Shown: one piece after another, positions 61,263 to 64,000 of the stretch
Numbering within the stretch: the first letter of the stretch is position 1
Layout of the letters: every line of letters begins with the position of its first letter
DNA from: Acanthornis magna
Taxonomy: Eukaryota; Chordata; Aves; Passeriformes; Acanthizidae
DNA: 64,000 nucleotides
Assembly (NCBI GenBank): GCA_036785705.1
Contig: JAWUZG010000970.1
Span: 966,001 to 1,030,000 of the forward strand
Direction: 5' to 3'
The notes under the pieces: generated by a model
Told to the model about the DNA's origin: nothing
Databases searched by the model: none
What the model saw: only the letters and a program-made list of their open reading frames with translations
Program-made: the position numbers and the translations under genes

Positions 61263-63130
61263 TTGTTTTGTACAAGCTGGCACATACTTGTACTTGGTTC
61301 CGTATAAGCTTGGCAGAGATCTCTCTTGCAGCACAGCGCTTTATAGTTTTGGGGGTTTTTTCATCTCTTCCACTTCCTTTTGCTGGTTAGGATGTATTAC
61401 AAGAATACATCTGTTATGATTAATAGGTGACTAGAAATTTATTTCCTAACCAGAACTTGTCCTTTTCCCCGTCAAATACTTTTGAAACAAGGATCATTTT
61501 ACTGAGGGAGGTAAGGCTGCAACATTGACATGACTAAAATCTAGGTACAGGAAAGAAACTAAAAAATGCATCTGATATTTTAAACATAACATCTACTTTG
61601 ATTTTTATAAGCAATCTGAGGTGATTAATGCTTGGGAACGCTGTTCATTATATGAGCCTTTCTGTACCCTTGGTCAAATAAAGCAAGCAGGTGCAAGTCA
61701 TAGGAGTTACTGATTATTTATGGCTTTTAGATACTTTGTGGGTTTAGCTGGTGAGAAAAGTTTTATTCCACTCACATGGACAAAACACAACCAACTGTCT
61801 GGACTGATTAAATTCACATTGTTGTATGAGCACATGGCAGGCAGGGGAAAAATTATAAAATCTCACCGCCTATGCCATGGCAACTGAGCAAACAGCTCAT
61901 GGGAAGAATGTGAATAATAGAAAATAGCAATATTTCTCTTTGTGTTTTCAGACTTGACAGTTTTATCCCCACATCTGCCTGATGTCCGGTGAACAAGTAA
62001 AGTGCTTGTACTAGCTACTCTAGTTCTCACTGATTTTACTCATCCTTGTCTAAGAGTTGTCTCAAGATGTCCCATGTACATTTTAAGCTTTAGGAGTATG
62101 AATGAGAAAATATTTGGGGGTTGTATATGTATGTAGGGAAACCACAGAAATAGGAATGTGCTACTTGTGAAAGGCTTTTAAAATTTACTTCAGTGTACAC
62201 GTTCAGGATTTTAGTTTTCTGGACAGAAAAATGAATGTTGGAATCATTTTTCTGAAAGCATTTCAAGTCAAATGCCAAACTTTCACAGGGATCATTCAAA
62301 AAACATGAAGCATGTTCAAAATCTTCTATGCATCAACTTGTTTTCCTTTAGTTCATGGAATCTGTCACTGTCTGAAAACCAGACATCAGCTGGATTGCTA
62401 AAACTGGTTTGTTGGACAGATTATGGTTGTGCTCACAAAACAGAGCTCAGAAGATGCTTCTTTGTGTTTCTAAAATACTCACACTTGGTTTTGCAGCATC
62501 CAGTGTGACTTTTGATCATTCCCTTGCTGTATGTGCAATGGGAACTTAGCTCTTCTGAAGTGAGACTTACATGTCCTCAGTGCATTTGGAAAACTGTGTG
62601 GTAAGTGCAGACAGGAGAGTATGACCTTTGGTAGGAATTCCACTTACAATTGAACATTCCCCTTAACCCCAGTGTAGTTTGAACTAACTACTTACTCTCT
62701 TTCAGGTGGCCCATTTTAGTCATGGTCAGAGGCAGGCCTGCTGACAGGATTCAGAAGCGACTGATAGGGCAATGCCATATTTTTCACATCAGGTATGATG
62801 CAGTTTCAGTTCTGCATTTCAGCAAGGTTGGTGTGATCTGATAGCCCTAGTGCTACGAAATAAACCTTTAAAAAGTCATATACTTCAGTGTATATGACCA
62901 TGTGCATGATAAAGGGGGATAATAAATTCTATTTCTTTCCATCCTAATGAATTTGGTTTCTCAAAAAGGGTATTCAAAATACTGTCGTTCCGTGAAACTA
63001 GGAACCTGGTTTGTTTACCTGATCTTTCTGCTGCTGTTTCAGTAAGCAAAACTAGTGTTTTTTTACAAACTCATTATGGAAAGCAGATTGAACTCTCTTT
63101 CATATGAGTAGTGTGACCTTAATTGGGTGT
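61263..63130. other. Unique sequence, no gene recognised
   Basis: No repeat, RNA gene or exon could be supported. Confidence 0.5.
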
Positions 63131-63165
63131 TTTACCCTATCAGAAAAGTGCAAAAATTAGTATAC

Positions 63166-63255
63166 CTTTCTGTTCTGGAAGATCCACCTTGGGCCAGCAG
63201 ATCTGAAAGAATCTGAGTTCCCCAGTTGTCGTAAAGGTCTATGGGTAACTGGAAG
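63166..63255 (-). CDS. Best candidate protein-coding exon, unknown protein
   Basis: On the minus strand an excellent acceptor (CTTGATTTTTGTTTCCTCAG, ending at 63256, in a longer pyrimidine tract) is followed by a frame open through to AAAG|GTATAC, with the donor starting at 63165. The exon is 90 nt, phase 2 to phase 2, so its inclusion keeps the frame. The core reads LPIDLYDNWGTQILSDLLAQ, followed by GGSSRTE. This is a mixed, amphipathic and serine/glycine-ended peptide, unlike the T-rich chance frames elsewhere. A second acceptor (TTCCAG, ending 63249) would give 83 nt. The donor is the weak point. I could not assign the protein. No signal peptide, membrane segment or known catalytic motif lies in this one exon. 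If real, the gene runs leftward and its next intron enters the rest of the window. Confidence 0.4.
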
Positions 63256-63836
63256 CTGAGGAAACAAAAATCAAGGAAGAAAGGATACATTAAAAACAGC
63301 AATTGCACATACCAAAGAAGATGTGAAGCGCACTGAAATTTATTCTGTAAAGAATTATAACCACAGAAAGTGATACTGTACTCAAGTACCAAAATTTTGA
63401 TACCTAAAACATTTGATGAGTACTATAATTAGCTATCAAACCACCTCAGGATGGGCTAATGGTCTTTTAGTCTATGGGACCAGGTTAGAACTACTCTGGA
63501 AAAAGTCCCATAAACATACATGCTGTGGACATGAATTCTTTGCTATCAGCTTTGTTGCTCTGCAGATCTGCTATTGCATTTTTAGTGTAGATAAAGCCTT
63601 GCAGAAGTAGAGAATTCATGGGATATCAGTAGATTATTTCACAGTTTTTAAATAAACTTTTATGTCATGTAGGTTTTGAGACAACTTGCAAATAACATAT
63701 AAGATTGTTTATAGCTGTGCTTGATGCAATGAAAATGTATGTTGCATGGAAAGCAAGCAAGAAATTCTTGAAACAATCAGCAATGTAGCTTTGACGACAC
63801 TCATGACTACATGTTTTGTTTCCTTTCTTTTTCTAG

Positions 63837-64000
63837 CACATCTCTCTGGTCAACCACAATGATTCTAACTGTCTCATCACCTGTCTTGTCATTTGGATTT
63901 TATGTTCTTTTCTCCCCTACTTATCCCTTGCTTGGCAAATTTATCAGAACACTGTGACAGAAAAAAGCTGGAGGTTAGAGATGATTAGGAACGCCCAAAA
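63837..64000 (+). CDS. Weak candidate exon cut by the window edge
   Basis: A very strong acceptor (TTTGTTTCCTTTCTTTTTCTAG, ending 63836) is followed by a frame that stays open for all 54 codons to the end of the window. The middle part, CLITCLVIWILCSFLPYLSL, would be a membrane segment, and a charged tail follows. Hydrophobic translations of this kind are common in T-rich non-coding DNA, and the donor, if any, is outside the window. It lies on the opposite strand from the candidate at 63166-63255, so both cannot belong to one gene. Confidence 0.15.

Noticed and set aside
1..64000. CRISPR arrays, tRNA, rRNA, spliceosomal or Y RNA genes, endogenous retrovirus LTRs
   Set aside because: No regularly spaced repeats, no tRNA-type B box with cloverleaf, no recognised RNA gene start, and no paired LTR or retroviral protein motif was seen by eye.

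Overview
The window looks like vertebrate, and most probably avian, nuclear DNA. It is AT-rich, poor in CpG and low in repeats. The only clearly recognisable transposons are old, broken CR1 LINE fragments of the kind typical of birds and other sauropsids. Two shorter stretches resemble very old amniote LINE/SINE 3' tails. There is no operon structure, no bacterial or viral gene, no tRNA or rRNA and no CRISPR array. Nearly all open frames are short, lack splice context and look like chance. The best reading is a gene desert or the inside of a very long intron.

Layout. 1-7560: AT-rich unique sequence. 7565-7695: ATT/ACT simple repeat. 10186-10290: a probable ancient LINE tail on the minus strand, followed by a possible regulatory element with two POU octamers (10840-11240). 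13560-14340: AT-rich, homeodomain-type sequence containing a long imperfect inverted repeat (14182-14295). 15616-15683 (plus) and 33069-33338 (minus): splice-bounded open frames that are weak exon candidates. 18960-19320, 27000-27460, 34880-35500 and 49900-50340: stretches that look like conserved non-coding elements. 35615-36037: two CR1 pieces from different parts of the element, in opposite orientation and only a few bases apart. 46841-46940: a 45-bp tandem duplication. 47139-47712: an internally deleted CR1 3' end on the minus strand. 50478-50592: a small CpG-rich island. 61165-61262: a second probable ancient LINE/SINE tail. 63166-63255 (minus): the best protein-coding exon candidate.

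Most interesting reading. On the minus strand, a 90-nt frame-preserving exon candidate (63255-63166) lies about 16.5 kb upstream of a near-ideal recursive splice site (pyrimidine tract, CAG, then GTAAGT, junction at 46696/46695). Together they suggest, but do not prove, that a long minus-strand gene spans much of the window and removes a long intron in steps. The protein could not be identified. The perfect inverted repeats and diverged tandem repeats are direct sequence observations. Their function is unknown.
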